From Cytidiella melzeri (Eukaryota > Basidiomycota > Agaricomycetes > Polyporales > Irpicaceae): a stretch of DNA of 64,000 nt. The DNA is taken from positions 1 through 64,000 of the forward strand of contig JABYQR010000146.1 in assembly GCA_022592445.1 (NCBI GenBank), written 5' to 3'. The notes under the pieces were generated by a model. That model was not told the DNA's origin, did no database searches, and was given only the letters and a program-made list of their open reading frames with translations. The translations under genes were made by a program, and so were the position numbers. Positions 31,783-43,842 of the stretch are shown one piece after another (within the stretch, counting starts at the first letter, position 1; each line of letters opens with the position of its first letter).

Positions 31783-33108
31783 TTATTTTGCGGTCGCCTT
31801 GCGAGTGATCCTCCGCATTCTGTCCGCCGCCGCCTTCCTCCTCTCGGTATCGAATTCGACGCTCTTGTTGTTCCGCATGATGCCCGCGGTCGAGGATGGT
31901 GCCACCGTGTAACTCCCAAGCTCTCGTGAAGGGATAGCCACAGCATTCTTGCGCACGCGACTCTTATCACTTTCCCTTGCACGAGCCAAGATGGTATTGA
32001 GCTTCTCGTTGCCCTCGCCGCGGCTGACGCTGACTGTTTCGATAGTACGGTCTCGGTATGAGGCGCTGCGTTTGATTATAGGACGGGACCATATCGAGAC
32101 AAGGTCATTCGCGATCCGGGCAATGTCAGGAGTGACGCGCTTGCACTTCGTGTAGAAGACAATGACCTTTCCCAGCTTTGATTCCTTCAAGACGTCTTTG
32201 TCAATGAAGTCCATCTTGCGAAGTATTGGGAAAAACTCCTTTTGTATGTCGAGCGCTGGCAGAGACTTGTCCGGAAGGGGTTCGAGCCACTTTTTGACGG
32301 CCTCCAACAGGTTATTGTCTGTGATTGACTGTGCGTAAGAAGTCCTGAGGGATACGTCAATATTGCGCAAATGTAGCGAATGATCCATGCTTACTTTCGC
32401 AGCACCTCCATAACTTGGGGTAGCATCCTCAACTTCGAAGTGGCAGGCATCTTTTCGCGATTGGACTGCTCGTCCTCGGCAGCCGCAACCAGCATCGTCT
32501 CTCTCAATCTCGACACCTCCTCATCAGCAGCCCTGTCCAACACATCATCATCCGTCCTCCCCTTTTTCTGTCTCGGTGCCCTCTTGGGTTTCAGTATAGC
32601 GTCGATTTGCATGTCTAACCTCAATTTGCTCGCTGCAATACGTCCGCCACCCGACTGATCTCAGCGAATGTACCCAGTTACTGGAATCATGCCCGGAGAA
32701 CACACCTTCATTCTCAGGGAGGGTACTCAGATCAACTTCTTCGCGCACAGGCTTTCTCTTTCTCTTCCGTTGAGCCAGTCGTCCTTCGCCTTCCTCAGCA
32801 CCCTTCCGGCTCCGTCGTTGCCGCTTGGGCTTTGGTAACTTTGTCGCAGTCTGAAACTCATCGCCGGAGTCTCCTGCAGAGGACTCTACATCGCGCGGTG
32901 GCTTTGAGCGACGTGCTGGTGAGCCGACTGGAAGGAAAGGGAACGTGTCAGTAGATGGAGGCGAAGGCAACGCGTTTGCACAACGCACCTTCGGACTCCT
33001 GCTCGGAGAGGTCCGAATCTGAACCGAAAATCTCTCGCTCAAGCTACAAGATGTCTGGTAAGAGTCAACGGCATTTAGGCTGTGGTAGCAAGTTCTCACA
33101 TCAGACAT
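31783..33108 (-). CDS. IWS1: Transcription elongation factor IWS1/Spn1 (TFIIS N-terminal domain)
   Basis: IWS1 binds Spt6 and RNA polymerase II during elongation. The TFIIS N-terminal-like helical bundle is clear: N-L-L-E-A-V-K-K-W-L-E-P-L-P-D, S-L-P-A-L-D-I-Q-K, S-K-L-G-K-V-I-V-F-Y, and I-W-S-R-P-I. The N-terminus is acidic/Ser-rich (L-E-R-E-I-F-G-S-D-S-D-L-S-E-Q-E-S), then strongly basic (K-R-Q-R-R-S-R-K), as in other IWS1 proteins. The start is an ATG whose exon codes only M-S-D before a GTGAGA...TGTAG intron. It is convergent with the Ca3427-like gene. Confidence 0.92.
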
Positions 33109-33539
33109 TTGAAGAAAGTCGAGCGTGAAGGTGAATGTAGCGGTACAGGCGGCAGCGCGCACATAGTTGGCGTGTCACACGTACTGGGGCACTGTGATGT
33201 GATACATTGTGACGCATATCCGGAACGGGCAGGTGTTATACTACAGAGCCGCGCGGGTCTCGCATCTGTCTATCTGCCAATTATGAGTGACACAGTGGTT
33301 TATCGTGACAAGATAAATACATGTAGTTACACTGTAATGACGGCTGTAATGTAAAGAACGTTGGGAGCTGTGCTCAAGAGAACGGGAGTACAAGAGTTTA
33401 GTGCAATCATGGCTCGAGTAGCGAGCAACGACACGCTGCGCGGTGATGTGAAGTTATTGATGATAATGAGAATTTCCAGTGTTGGTCTGTAGTAATATTA
33501 CCAATGCTGTCGCGCTCAGCAAGAGGATCCTAGCTCACC
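33109..33539. other. Intergenic region upstream of IWS1
   Basis: It should hold the IWS1 promoter; no clear TATA box or gene is seen. Confidence 0.4.
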
Positions 33540-34852
33540 ATCTGGTCTGCACATTTCCGTATCGGTACACCAAGCAGTCGTAGCTGTCGACAGCCAGAAG
33601 ACAGTCGGCTTTGCCCCAACGTCGTATGCTCTGAGCGAGCATCATGCTGCTGGGTCTTCTGAGGATACACAACAGTGTCTTGAAGAGGCACTGCGTGCGC
33701 GAGGTTGATATAGACGAAGAGAATGTAGAAAAGGATGAATTGTAAGCCGAAATCGATATGCATTGCGAGAAACAGCGAGCCCTATGTCACACATGAGTCT
33801 AATCCTGTAATATTCTGAGAACATGAGGTTACAAGGGACTTACCGAACAAAGAATGAGGAGTACAAGGGCTAAAAAGCGAAGAGGAATGGAATGTGAGAC
33901 TTAGTTCTGTGGAGATCCTTATAACACATACCGTTGACATCCTATGAAATACACCATTCGTACGCATTGCGCGTATGACACACGAACAAGCTTATCATCC
34001 ATCTGTGGAAGCTGAAAGCTCGAGCAGATCGACAGGTACAAGACAACGGGCGCTGGCTGCAGCGACCGTTGGTTGCTAGCGACCATGAGATAGAGCTGTA
34101 AGGACAAGGTTTTCGTGGGCAAATACTGTTCGGCATCACCGGCCGCGACCAGGATACCTCTGCATAATTGACTGCGCCACGAACAAGCAGGTATGAAGCC
34201 GATATGCAAACCGCTTGCTGCCCGTGACAGCCGGAAGGGGATAGCTGATGCGGTGAGCACGGATTGTAGAGTGCATGTAATAATCATAACAGATGCGCTG
34301 GTAAGTGTGGCCAATAAGCACGCATGAAATGAATTTGGTTTACCTGGAATGGTTTTGAGCGTGGTTCATTCGTGCTGCGCTGAATTCAACTAATGCCAAT
34401 ATATGTAGCCTGCGCTGCCAATTCGACTGCCTTGCCTCGTCGTCGCCTAGCAATGACTGCAGCTCTTTACGTTTAGTATACATGTTCCTTACGTGAACAT
34501 GATACCTACTGTACTTCGCCCAAGACCTGCGACAAGGGGGCTTGTGATGTCGTTCATCACCAGTCCCTCCAGCTGACAGGCTGACAAGACAGCTCGAGTT
34601 TGCCCGTACTGCATTGCAGCAGAGCCATCGACAACCAGAAAGGGCTGTGCAAGACGTGTAGCTCAGGCTAGCTCGGATATAAACACAGGAATGAGCGACG
34701 ACAATGTGGCACTTACCGCACGTCAATGAGCACAGCTTACTCCACGTGGGTAGCCAGCACACCAAGACATAGCTATGCTGGATGCTGTGAAAAAAGATCT
34801 GCTCCGTGAATGAAAGAGATGAGTGTAAATTTGGCACGTTGGCTTCATTCAA
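33540..34852 (-). CDS. Possible multi-exon membrane protein gene (weak)
   Basis: Minus-strand exon-like pieces with hydrophobic stretches lie between short putative introns: M-A-T-L-T-S-A-S-V-M-I-I-T-C, L-Q-L-Y-L-M-V and F-I-L-F-Y-I-L-F-V-Y-I-N-L. An upstream piece reads E-L-Q-S-L-L-G-D-D-E-A-R-Q. Junctions could not be assembled into one frame, so this is either a gene with errors, a decayed member of the nearby membrane-protein group, or chance. Confidence 0.3.
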
Positions 34853-35247
34853 GTAGACGCAACTCGGACGCTTATACTGTAGCTACTCGGCCGGCCGAGA
34901 TCCGTTAATGCTTGTATGTCAAGGTACCCAATTGATGCAAGTCCGCCCCTTGCTTGCCATGGTCCTTAATCGTGGCTGAGGGTGTGCACAACGAGTGAGA
35001 GGTTACGTCTTTTTCGAGGCGAGTAGTAGTAGTTTGAGTCAGTGGTACGGTGGGAGCGCGCTCATGACGTTGATCATCACGGAGCGTCGGAGACCTGCAG
35101 CGCTCCGAAAACCCCCCTGCCTTGTGCCACAATACGGCGTGATGAATTTCTCGCTAATTTTTGCACTTTATTCATGACCACCACCACCGTCGTCGTCCTT
35201 CCCTAGTCATTCCCCCCTCTCCCCTTGTCGTCGCGAGCGATCTCGCG
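34853..35247. other. Upstream region of the F-box-like gene
   Basis: No gene. Pyrimidine-rich sequence (CCTCTCCCC and similar) lies just before the start codon, typical of basidiomycete core promoters and 5' leaders. Confidence 0.45.
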
Positions 35248-37372
35248 ATGGCAGCTGTTCTCGCGCCCTCATCAAGCGCAGGCACAACAGTCTCTGCCTC
35301 CTGTCCCATCTTCCCGGCCGCTGAGGCAGCCAGACCCCGCACTCTCCTGCCACCAGACGACAAACAAGTACGATCGGCCTCCGTAGTGGCGAAGCAGCCT
35401 CGTTCTGCCATAGCAGCTGGAAAGCGTAGGGCCGTGCCCTCAGCACACATGAGCCCTCAGGCTGCGCTGCAGCGCATGCTCGAAAACCCTCGCCTTCTCG
35501 TGTCGCTGCTGTCACTACTGTCCTGGCCCACGTTCCATGCTCTCGCCAGTGCATGTAAGGCGTTCCGATGCGTACTCGCGGCTCCGATGGCACATGACGC
35601 GATCTTGTCGCGATTCGTGCCTGGATATCGACTTTGTCTCGGTGGTAGACCCTCCAACGTGCCTTGCATGGAGGTATCGTTGCAGGACTTGGCCGATTTT
35701 TGTGAGCACACGTTGCGATGCTCTATCAATTGCGCCACCTGACAACGTTGTGGTCGTATTAGACGCATCACAATGCACGCAACTTCACCATTATCCTATG
35801 CACGCACTGACGATCCTCAGCTCGCCGCGTTACATACCTCACATTCAACCCACCGATCCCATAAGCCTTGACCTTGTGAATTGGACTCAGGCTCATTCAC
35901 GCATCGTGCTCCTACTTCAAAGCCTCGTTCACTCCGGACACAGTCCGCATCCAAACCTTGAGCACGATGAATTTCTACCCTGGTCGCCTACCACTCCGAC
36001 CAGTCAGGCCAGTGGGCGCGTACGAGAACTTGTCTTTCCGAAGCCACTGTTCGTCGGACCGGTGAAAGAAGTCGAGTCACTTAAGGTTAGTGGTGATCTT
36101 CCCAGCGGTGGTTCCAGTCACAGGCGCTCGAGCTCGACGCCGATGTCAGCATCACGTTCACCATCATTGAGCGCTCTACGCCCTACTGCGAACTTCCAGT
36201 CCTTATCCAAGAACTCGCGGGGTAGCAAGCGGTTCTCGTCAGTGTTCGGGAAAGGCTACAAAGTACCGCTGCCACCGCCCTCAAATTCCCCTCCCGCATT
36301 GCACTATTATGTTGGACCCTGGCGAAAAACGCTGGTCCACCGCGGCTTGGGGCTCCATGGTTCTGCCGTGTCGGAAGAAGAGCTTGGCGTTCTTCCTCGC
36401 CCACAGTTGCCTGTACGGCGCGTGTCCTCCCTTAACAATTCCAGGGAGTCATCGGTTGGAGGTTCAACTAGTCCCTCGTCATCTCCCAGTCGTTCACCGG
36501 CAGACTCGACAACCGATACTTCTAGCAGTGATTACAAAGACCTACGCAGGTCAAGGCAAGGCTCTTTCCCCGATGCTTTCACTCAGCCCAGGGTTGCTGC
36601 GCCGCATGACTTGAGTCTAGCCACTTCACGCTTTCGCGCACCGATACTACGGGTATTCGTTCCTTGCACGGATCTTGACGAAGTTGCCATAACGGCCTGT
36701 GAAGAGCAACTGATAGCATCCGGACTGTGGAATCATCTCTCGGCGGGCGACATTGTCTGCAACTTCGGCTTTGTACCATTACCTGAACCGGAAAGTGATT
36801 CTCGGGCATCCCAACCTGTTGAGCGAGCTAACCAAAAGCGACGACGCTGGCTCATGTTCAATGGCTACGCTTTGGTTCATTATATCCCACCATCTCCCCC
36901 GCCCGTCGAAAACGCGCTAACGCTTCCTTCGCCGTTCTACTTCGCTCATATACTACCTCCACTCTCCGACGTACGTTTCTTGCTCTCGTTACCGCAGCTA
37001 TCGTCCAACTCCAAAACCTCCCCGACAAGCGCGCCATCGCGTGCCTATTTTGATGACACCTTCCCAAGTCTCGCTCTCTCGAACGTGCGCACACGAGTCG
37101 CGAGTCCACACAGCCCCTTGGGCTATGCAGTTGTGAAGAAGTACATGTGGCTGGCGCGGATCCCGCATGTCGGACCGCAATCTCGCACGGAGGCTGGGCC
37201 AGCCCTGGGCGAAGGCTGGAGAGGAGAATGGGTGCTAGAAGCGGAAGGTACCAAGGAGGGACGGCAGAGCCTCCTCGACGCTGTCAACGCAGGTTCAAAC
37301 GGTACTACCCCACGTGGGCTGTGGGAGGTGGTCCGTGATAAGTCCGGCGCCGGGCGCCTGTGGATGAGGTGA
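35248..37372 (+). CDS. F-box-like protein, basidiomycete family
   Basis: Two exons (35248-35701, 35763-37372) with a GTGAGC...TATTAG intron join in frame to 687 residues. The F-box-like helix set is near residue 75: [20 protein letters not shown], then A-S-A-C-K-A-F-R. Next come Y-P-M-H-A-L-T and [15 protein letters not shown], a pattern seen in this Agaricomycete family. The middle is Ser-rich and probably phosphorylated; the C-terminal half ([19 protein letters not shown]) is a compact conserved region of unknown fold. The start is the ATG in GCGATGGCAG. It probably acts as an SCF ubiquitin-ligase adaptor, inferred from the F-box alone. Confidence 0.75.
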
Positions 37373-38223
37373 GCCGCCGTCTTGAAAGTATTGACTATGA
37401 TCTAGCGATTGACGAGATGGTTCGATACCAGATTAATTATCCCCGACGTGGATTCTCGTGGACCGCAGCTCACGAAAGCGCAACAAGCTCAAATATCCTG
37501 AAGTTTCAACGGACAGACAATACACAAGCTTTCCTTCTATTCTACCCATTTAGATCCGATGTATTTCTGTCTGGTCGGCTCAGAACTATCTTTCGAGCTC
37601 AACTCACCTTAAGGACTGACTTTCGACTTTTACACTCTTGTCCTTGCTATTAATCTACACTAAACGACGCACTGCATCTATTCCAGCATCGTTCCACGGA
37701 CCTGCTCGTACTGCACACAACGTCTCATCCGCGCTCTCTCTCTTTCTCTCTCTCGTGTATTCCTACTACCCTTGCGACCATCCATCCCGATTGTTCCGTA
37801 CATACCTGGAAGTCGTCTTGTTCAATGCTGTAGTATACATCGCCTGCGATATTCACATTCTACTTAAACAGTCTAGTGGCTTAGAAGAAACGCATGTCGT
37901 ATTCGTCGACATGGAGGGTTGGATGAGAAAAAGAAATAGAGTGCAACATGCTACGTACGGATCACGGGCTCCCCATTCGTTGTTACTGCACTTCCAAGAA
38001 GATTTGATGTGGTCCCCAGCCGTCGAACAGCGGAGATTTTGTTATTAAATAATATATGAAGCAGGATCATTCCAAGACCAATCAAGCGCATCGATTGACG
38101 GAGATAAATAACTTCAGCAAGGGCCACTGAACATAATACAAAGTGTCAAGAGATAGCCAGAGCGTGCAGTGCAAGAGGGAGAAGAGGGGAGGGAACATAA
38201 GTGGGTGCGTTAGCGGGTGGGAA
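37373..38223. other. Intergenic region, no gene seen
   Basis: It follows the F-box-like gene and meets the convergent minus-strand gene. A TCTCTCTCTTTCTCTCTCTC tract lies near 37735-37760. Confidence 0.45.
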
Positions 38224-39527
38224 TTAGGTGTCGCAGAGGTAGTAGGCAACCAGTCGTTGAGTTCTATACGCAGGATTCCTTGGGGGACATTCTTGAATAC
38301 GGGCGACTTGGGTTGAGAATGGAAAACAGCGACAGAAACAACCTCATCGTTTTCGGTGGATAGCGACTATTTGACTTGCATGCTGCTTAGCGTTCGGGGA
38401 GGAGGATGTCCAGGGGCGGTCAGCAGCCTTACCTACGACCGAACAAAGTTGTATGAGTTACACGTCTTGGAAAGAAAAAACACAACATACCTGGTCACAC
38501 TTTTTCAAACACAGACTGGGGATCGGCAGTGGCAAGGTGGATGGTCCTGCGGTGCCGACCGAGACACATTGCGGTGCCCGTCGTTCCTGCGATATAGGCG
38601 AGACAAGCACCGGCAGCCATCCAGACGACACCGGTTTCCCAGGATGTCCAGGAGAGAGGATCTTGCCACCGGACTTGGGGTTCACAGAGCGTCATGATCA
38701 AGCCGACGAGTTCGACTGCGAATAGAAACATGACGCTGTGTGAAGATGAAGGTGAGAAACGAATGTTATGGTGTTGTACGCGGAGAGTCCTCGCCTGAAG
38801 ATTAACATCATAGGGGGATGGAGATAAAGCGAGCTGTCTCCGTGTTGCAGTTGGCGTAGCATGGCAAAGTCCTGTGGAGTCCATTAGAATGAACGAGGAA
38901 CCGCGTGGCAAGCGGGGAAAGTGGGGGAAGGGGGTGAGGCACATACCTCGCCGAAATGTTCGGCGCGTCCTCTTCTTTGCAGAAGAAAGAGTCGGAGACG
39001 TAGTACAAGTGCGCAAATCAGAGCAGCGCAGTCCAGGATGCATACAATCAAGCTGATGGGTCTTAATATGTGGCTTTGAGCGATGCCTGGTAAGCTCCTC
39101 ATTGTGTTTAACGGGCTGAAGGAAAATGAGTTCGTTTCAGCTGCCGTGACAGTTTGATAGAAGACGACGGTGATGACGGACCCAAGCATGACTGTGGTGA
39201 CGAATACGTTAGCATTGTATTGGCTCGCAAGCATCGTATGGTAGCCAGCGAAGGGGTTCACTGATTGGGGCACGGTATGAGGACAGAGGTGTGCATGCCT
39301 CGTGGGATCAAGTTGCGCAGTTGATTCCTCATGTTGGCTGTGCGCAAGGAGAGACAGGTGGTCAGCAAGCGATTTCCATATGTAACTATGCATGAGCAAC
39401 TGACTAGAATGCTATAGGCAGGGTTGCGAGAGACATCAGGGAGGGTAGTTGCGTTAAGAAAGGGTAACGACTCTCGACGCCGCGATGCAGGTGCATAAGT
39501 AGTCGAGATGGTTTTATACGACGGCAT
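38224..39527 (-). CDS. Multi-pass membrane protein
   Basis: The start is M-P-S-Y-K-T-I-S-T-T-Y-A-P. Exons joined by GTGAAC...ACAG and GTATGT...CACAG introns give M-L-G-S-V-I-T-V-V-F-Y-Q, a long helix C-I-L-D-C-A-A-L-I-C-A-L-V-L, M-F-L-F-A-V-E-L-V-G-L-I-M-T-L, and T-G-V-V-W-M-A-A-G-A-C-L-A-Y-I-A. The last exon (A-R-I-Q-E-C-P-P-R ... L-V-A-Y-Y-L-C-D-T-stop) echoes the gene at 26908-28352 but stops where that one continues with another helix, so it may be a shortened paralogue. Function unknown. Confidence 0.65.
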
Positions 39528-40329
39528 GATCGGAGGCCTGGGTGATACTTGGAAGGGGCGAAGGGGCAGTGAGAACAAACACTCTGCTAGCGACGGAACC
39601 TAATAAAGGCCCTTGATACACGCACTGGCCAGCAGACAGTGCATTCTTCCGTCAGAATGCACAGAAATGAAGTTCGAACAGTCAAAGCAGCTGAAGATCC
39701 TGGAATAGCTGAGGGCCCACCGGTCGCAGTCAGTTTGACAGTGAGGCGGTGGTATACATATACGACGTAGCGCCAAGTCACTGCCATCCTAGTAGTACCC
39801 CGTGCACCGCTCAGCGTTTCCTACCACGACCTCCATAGCCAGCTCTCGCGGAAAAAACCTCAAGTTTCATGCAGCTCATACCTGAAATAGTGAATACTCC
39901 CTGTCAATCATCATCAATTCCACTGACATGATTTCGTTCATTTTTAGTGGCCGGCGAGAGAAAAAACTACGACGTCGACACCAACTTGAAGGAGACGCTC
40001 GATGTTAAGCTATGCTGCACAGACATTTGGGCTCCTTGGAATTCCTATTATCACAGCCATTCAGGCTGTGGCTCTGTCTTTGACAAGCGTTGGTGCAATG
40101 CATGGCTCAAGGACCACCGCCCGAGCTCTTTCGGGCCCTCCCCCTCCCCCTAGCCGATAAAACAGCCTCAACCTTTCCTCTAGCCAGCATACTTCCGCCT
40201 ACGATATCTCGTGGCGGCCCTTCTGAAGGCAAGGGTCATTGACTGCTACAGTTATTTGTTGGCTTATACGTTTAGCATATCGATCTTACAGGAACCTTTG
40301 GCCCCTCTATAAGCCAGAACCCTCAAACG
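39528..40329. other. Divergent upstream region of two membrane-protein genes
   Basis: A short frame starting at 40002 (M-L-S-Y-A-A-Q-T-F-G-L-L-G) encodes a hydrophobic helix followed by a proline stop; it may be an upstream exon of the next gene or a small anchor peptide. Otherwise no gene. Confidence 0.4.
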
Positions 40330-41242
40330 ATGTCTTCGTGGTCCAAAGCCGTCACCAACCTCTTGCTGCTATGCATACCAAGCGTCCTAGATGACCTCCT
40401 AGCTCCAGCTCTTGGACTCCAAGCCTCTAACGCAGTGACATCGCTCGCAGAGGTTCTCGGCGGACTCAGAGATCTGTTTAGCGCATACTATGCCATTTGT
40501 GTCTACCACATCGTGATTTCCGGGGCCATTGCACAGTGAGTAAAACAACTAAGAAAAATCCTTTTATGATGCACTAATCACCGCTTTCATGCAGCTCCGT
40601 GCTGCGGGCTCTCGCAAAGCAGGATCCTTCAATGACTCTTACGCGGACGAACTGTGCACCCTTGTCCTATACGGCAGGAGTCATGAGCATCTTATTAGGC
40701 CTGGCTAGCGTCACCCTGAGCTTCTGCTACGCGAGCCATTTCCGCTTATTGTCGCTGTCCAACCTTAGTCTACGAATTTGGATGCAAGTATGTCAATTCA
40801 ATCATCACAATCCTGTATACACGTTGAACGCTCATCCCATTCTGCTTCCCCCATTCACCAGAACGCGAGGCGCAATGCAAAGCATCCCTGGAAGAACGTG
40901 CCAGCTCTTCTCGCGGCTCCGTCTGCTCTATGCATTTGGTCAGTCAATTTTCCAACACGGGCTTCAAACCCTGAACGCACCTGATCCAAATATCATTCTG
41001 AAATCCACCTTATCAGGTCTGTCATCCTGTTCATGCTCCATTTGATTAGCTGGGACCAATGCCAGTCCGTCATTGAGTATGACCCAGAACAAGTGCTGCT
41101 CAGGGCACACTCCTTCCAGCCACGCACTTTGAAGGCAGCCGTAGCCGTCTGTGGGTTCCTACTCTGGACCTACACGGTCCGCGCCATGAGAGCTTTCGCA
41201 CAGCTCAACGACCCTTCTCCACTCCTTCTCGGCAGGGCATGA
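40330..41242 (+). CDS. Multi-pass membrane protein, Agaricomycete family
   Basis: Four exons with clear junctions give one frame. It has an N-terminal segment (L-L-L-L-C-I-P-S-V-L-D-D-L-L), a helix Y-A-I-C-V-Y-H-I-V-I-S-G-A-I, a helix G-V-M-S-I-L-L-G-L-A-S-V-T-L-S-F, then N-A-R-R-N-A-K-H-P-W-K-N-V-P-A-L-L, the helix A-L-C-I-W-S-V-I-L-F-M-L, and A-V-A-V-C-G-F-L-L-W-T-Y-T before the stop. The cytosolic K-H-P-W-K motif appears to mark the family. About five transmembrane helices; role unknown. Confidence 0.75.
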
Positions 41243-41993
41243 GCTGACAAAGCTCAGTAGCTGATACCTAGGGCTGGGGGTAGATCAGAGTCGGTCAGGC
41301 CTTCCCCGAGCCATCGTAGAATTTAAACTCAAACTAATTCTGGATTGACTGAAACAAAAGAAAAATCCTCCTCTCTTTCTCCAACGTTGACATACCCCTT
41401 CCTTTCGAGGTCTCTCTCTCTGTCTCTCTGCACAACTCCAGTTGGTTCATCTTCGTCGACAGCATACTTGTAATACCCAATCAGCGTCCTCACAGTTCTC
41501 CGTCCAAATTCGCAAACATGTCTATCCATGAACGCACGTTCCATTGTGCCTTCCCACCATGCTTTACTCTTCGGTTATGTCGTCGTCCCAGGCCTATTTC
41601 GCTAGCAAAATGTAGCTCAAAGATCTCATCAACTCATGTACCTCGCAATACAAGTAGTAATTTAAAGCGGTTATGATGATAGTCCAGCTATGCGCGTCGA
41701 GGTCTAGCACGGACGAGCCTGAGCTCGCGCATGTGTATAGCTTGTCATTTCACCGTGGGCCCTCGGCGCCGTCTGGACAGGAATGGGTGCCCTTGACTAG
41801 TTAGTGCTCGCCTAAAACGATATGCCTCCGATGGCGGTGCTGTCAAGATCACAGCTATGCAAGGACACTGATTCTTGCAAAGGTGAAGCTATTGTCATGA
41901 CTTGACCAATGACACAAGGACAGTATCGCCCAGGCCGAAATATTGTAAGATGGTCGTATAGAATTATAAACTAACGTACATGAGAATGCAGTA
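41243..41993. other. Intergenic region between convergent genes
   Basis: No gene seen. A TCTCTCTCTC run lies near 41410. It contains the 3' untranslated regions of the membrane-protein gene and of RPT2. Confidence 0.5.
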
Positions 41994-43633
41994 TTACAAA
42001 TAAAGACCTTCAGGTGCGCCCTCGTTCTTGCGGTACAGAACCTATGGAAAAGTTTAAACCGATCAGCTATCAGCAGCGGCAGTCAGAAAAACTGGACATA
42101 CCTTCTCTCGTGCTTCTGTGAAGTCGGCCTTGGTCACCCGCATTCGTCGTTCCCGGAGAGCCAGCAGACCAGCTTCCGTACATACAGCCTTGATGTCAGC
42201 GCCAGACAAGTCATCCTTCATCGTGATAAAATCTTCCAGGACAACGTCTTCTGACAAGCTCATCCGCGAAGTATGTAATCTGCATAACGTGACTATCAGA
42301 TGATGTGCAGAGACAAAAAGCTTGGACACGAACTTGAAGATGTGACGCTTGGTCTTGATGTCAGGCAGCGGGAATTCAATCTTACGGTCGATACGTCCAG
42401 GTCGAATGAGAGCAGGATCCAGGGACTCTATCTTGTTGGTCGCCATTATAACCTTTACGTCTCCTCGCGAGTCGAAACCGTCGAGCTGGTTGAGAAGCTC
42501 CAACATTGTGCGCTGGATTTCTCGTTCACCTCCTGATGTTGAATCATAACTGTGATACAAGGCGATGAGCATATCAGCGTGAAAAATGGAGGCAACGCTC
42601 TGAAGCTCACCGTTTGGTACCGATTGCATCAATTTCGTCAATGAAAACAATACTGGGCGCGTGTTCTTCGGCGACTCGGAACAGCTCTCGCACAAGTTTA
42701 GGGCCGTCTCCGAGGTATTTCTGGATGAGCTCTGAACCGACTATTCGAAGAAAGGTTGCAGAAGTCTGATTTGCTACAGCCTTGGCGAGTAGCGTCTTCC
42801 CTGTACCTGGAACGCCGTATAGAATGACACCCTTTGGCGGCTTGATACCCATCTCCTCATATAGCTCAGGATGCGTGAGAGGGAGCTCCACAGATTCCTG
42901 AGAACAAGCTGTCAATTTAGCGAACGAGGGAACACAAAGATAGTCTACCTTGATCTCCTGTATCTGCGTTTCAAGACCTCCAATATCTGCATAGCTCTCC
43001 GTAGGTGCCTTCTCAAGCTTCATCACGCTCACCATAGGGTCTGCGTCGTCTTGTAGCACACCGACGATAGCGTGTGTCTTGTGATGGAGGAGTACTGAGC
43101 AATTAGGCTCGAGAAGGTCTTTGTCCACGACACTCATTATCGAGACGTAGAATTCTGGTCCAGAAGCGGTACTGATAATTGCATGATCATCGTCGATTAT
43201 TTCTTCCAGAGTTCCGACAGCCATAGGACTCCCTCTTAGGTCGTCCACCTTCGACCTGTCCTCTTCATGTTTGTCCTGCGTCGTCACCTCTGGCTTCAAC
43301 CGTTCCTGATTCTGAATGAACTCCTCCTCCAAAAGCAGGTAATCCTTTGTACGCTCCATCTTCAGCAACCTCAGCCTACACCGTGTTGTAGGATAGATGG
43401 CAGGAAGCTTGCTGGAAGCGGCGGGGCCCTTCTTCTTCTTCCTACCTACACGAGTAGGGACCGGAGGCTCCCATTTCTTCTTCTGTGGTTGTTGCTCTTT
43501 CTTATCCCCGTCCTTCTGTTGTCCTGGCTGTCCTGAGCCTCCAGGAGGACCTCCTGGTATACCGGACGGTGCGTTACCCTACACGGCGGGGATCAAGTGG
43601 ATGCACAAATGCAAGATATAAGAAGCTCACCAT
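41994..43633 (-). CDS. RPT2: 26S proteasome regulatory ATPase Rpt2 (subunit 4)
   Basis: One of six AAA ATPases that unfold substrates into the 20S core. The N-terminus M-G-N-A is a myristoylation signal, followed by a Gly/Pro stretch, a Lys-rich segment and the coiled coil. The OB region, Walker A (G-V-P-G-T-G-K-T), Walker B ([10 protein letters not shown]), the sensor region ([20 protein letters not shown]) and the pore-docking tail [10 protein letters not shown] (HbYX) are all present. Walker A has Val at position 2, a tolerated variant. The first coding exon is only the ATG, followed at once by a GTGAGC intron. It is divergent with the YIP4-like gene. Confidence 0.96.
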
Positions 43634-43842
43634 GTTAGCACTTTCCCCTGATTCTGTCTAGGAGTATGCAGGAAGCAAAGCGGTGGTGGTGGATGAAGAG
43701 GTTGAGTTGCGCAAGTGCTTATTGAGTACGCGACGCGTCAGTGCAGTGATTCTTCGAGCCACGTGGGCCACGTGGCTCGTACAGTATATCGAGCCTTCAG
43801 CGGCCTCACGTAGTTTTGTCTTGAAGCTTCACCTACGGCAAC
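43634..43842. promoter_or_regulatory. Divergent promoter of RPT2 and YIP4
   Basis: Only 209 bp separate the two start codons, so the genes share upstream DNA. It holds the inverted repeat at 43755-43779. No Rpn4-type element (GGTGGCAAA) was found by eye. Confidence 0.7.
43755..43779. promoter_or_regulatory. Perfect inverted repeat with two CACGTG E-boxes
   Basis: The arm CGAGCCACGTGG, one G, then CCACGTGGCTCG, its exact reverse complement. Each arm holds CACGTG (43760-43765 and 43769-43774), the core bound by bHLH factors. Confidence 0.75.
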
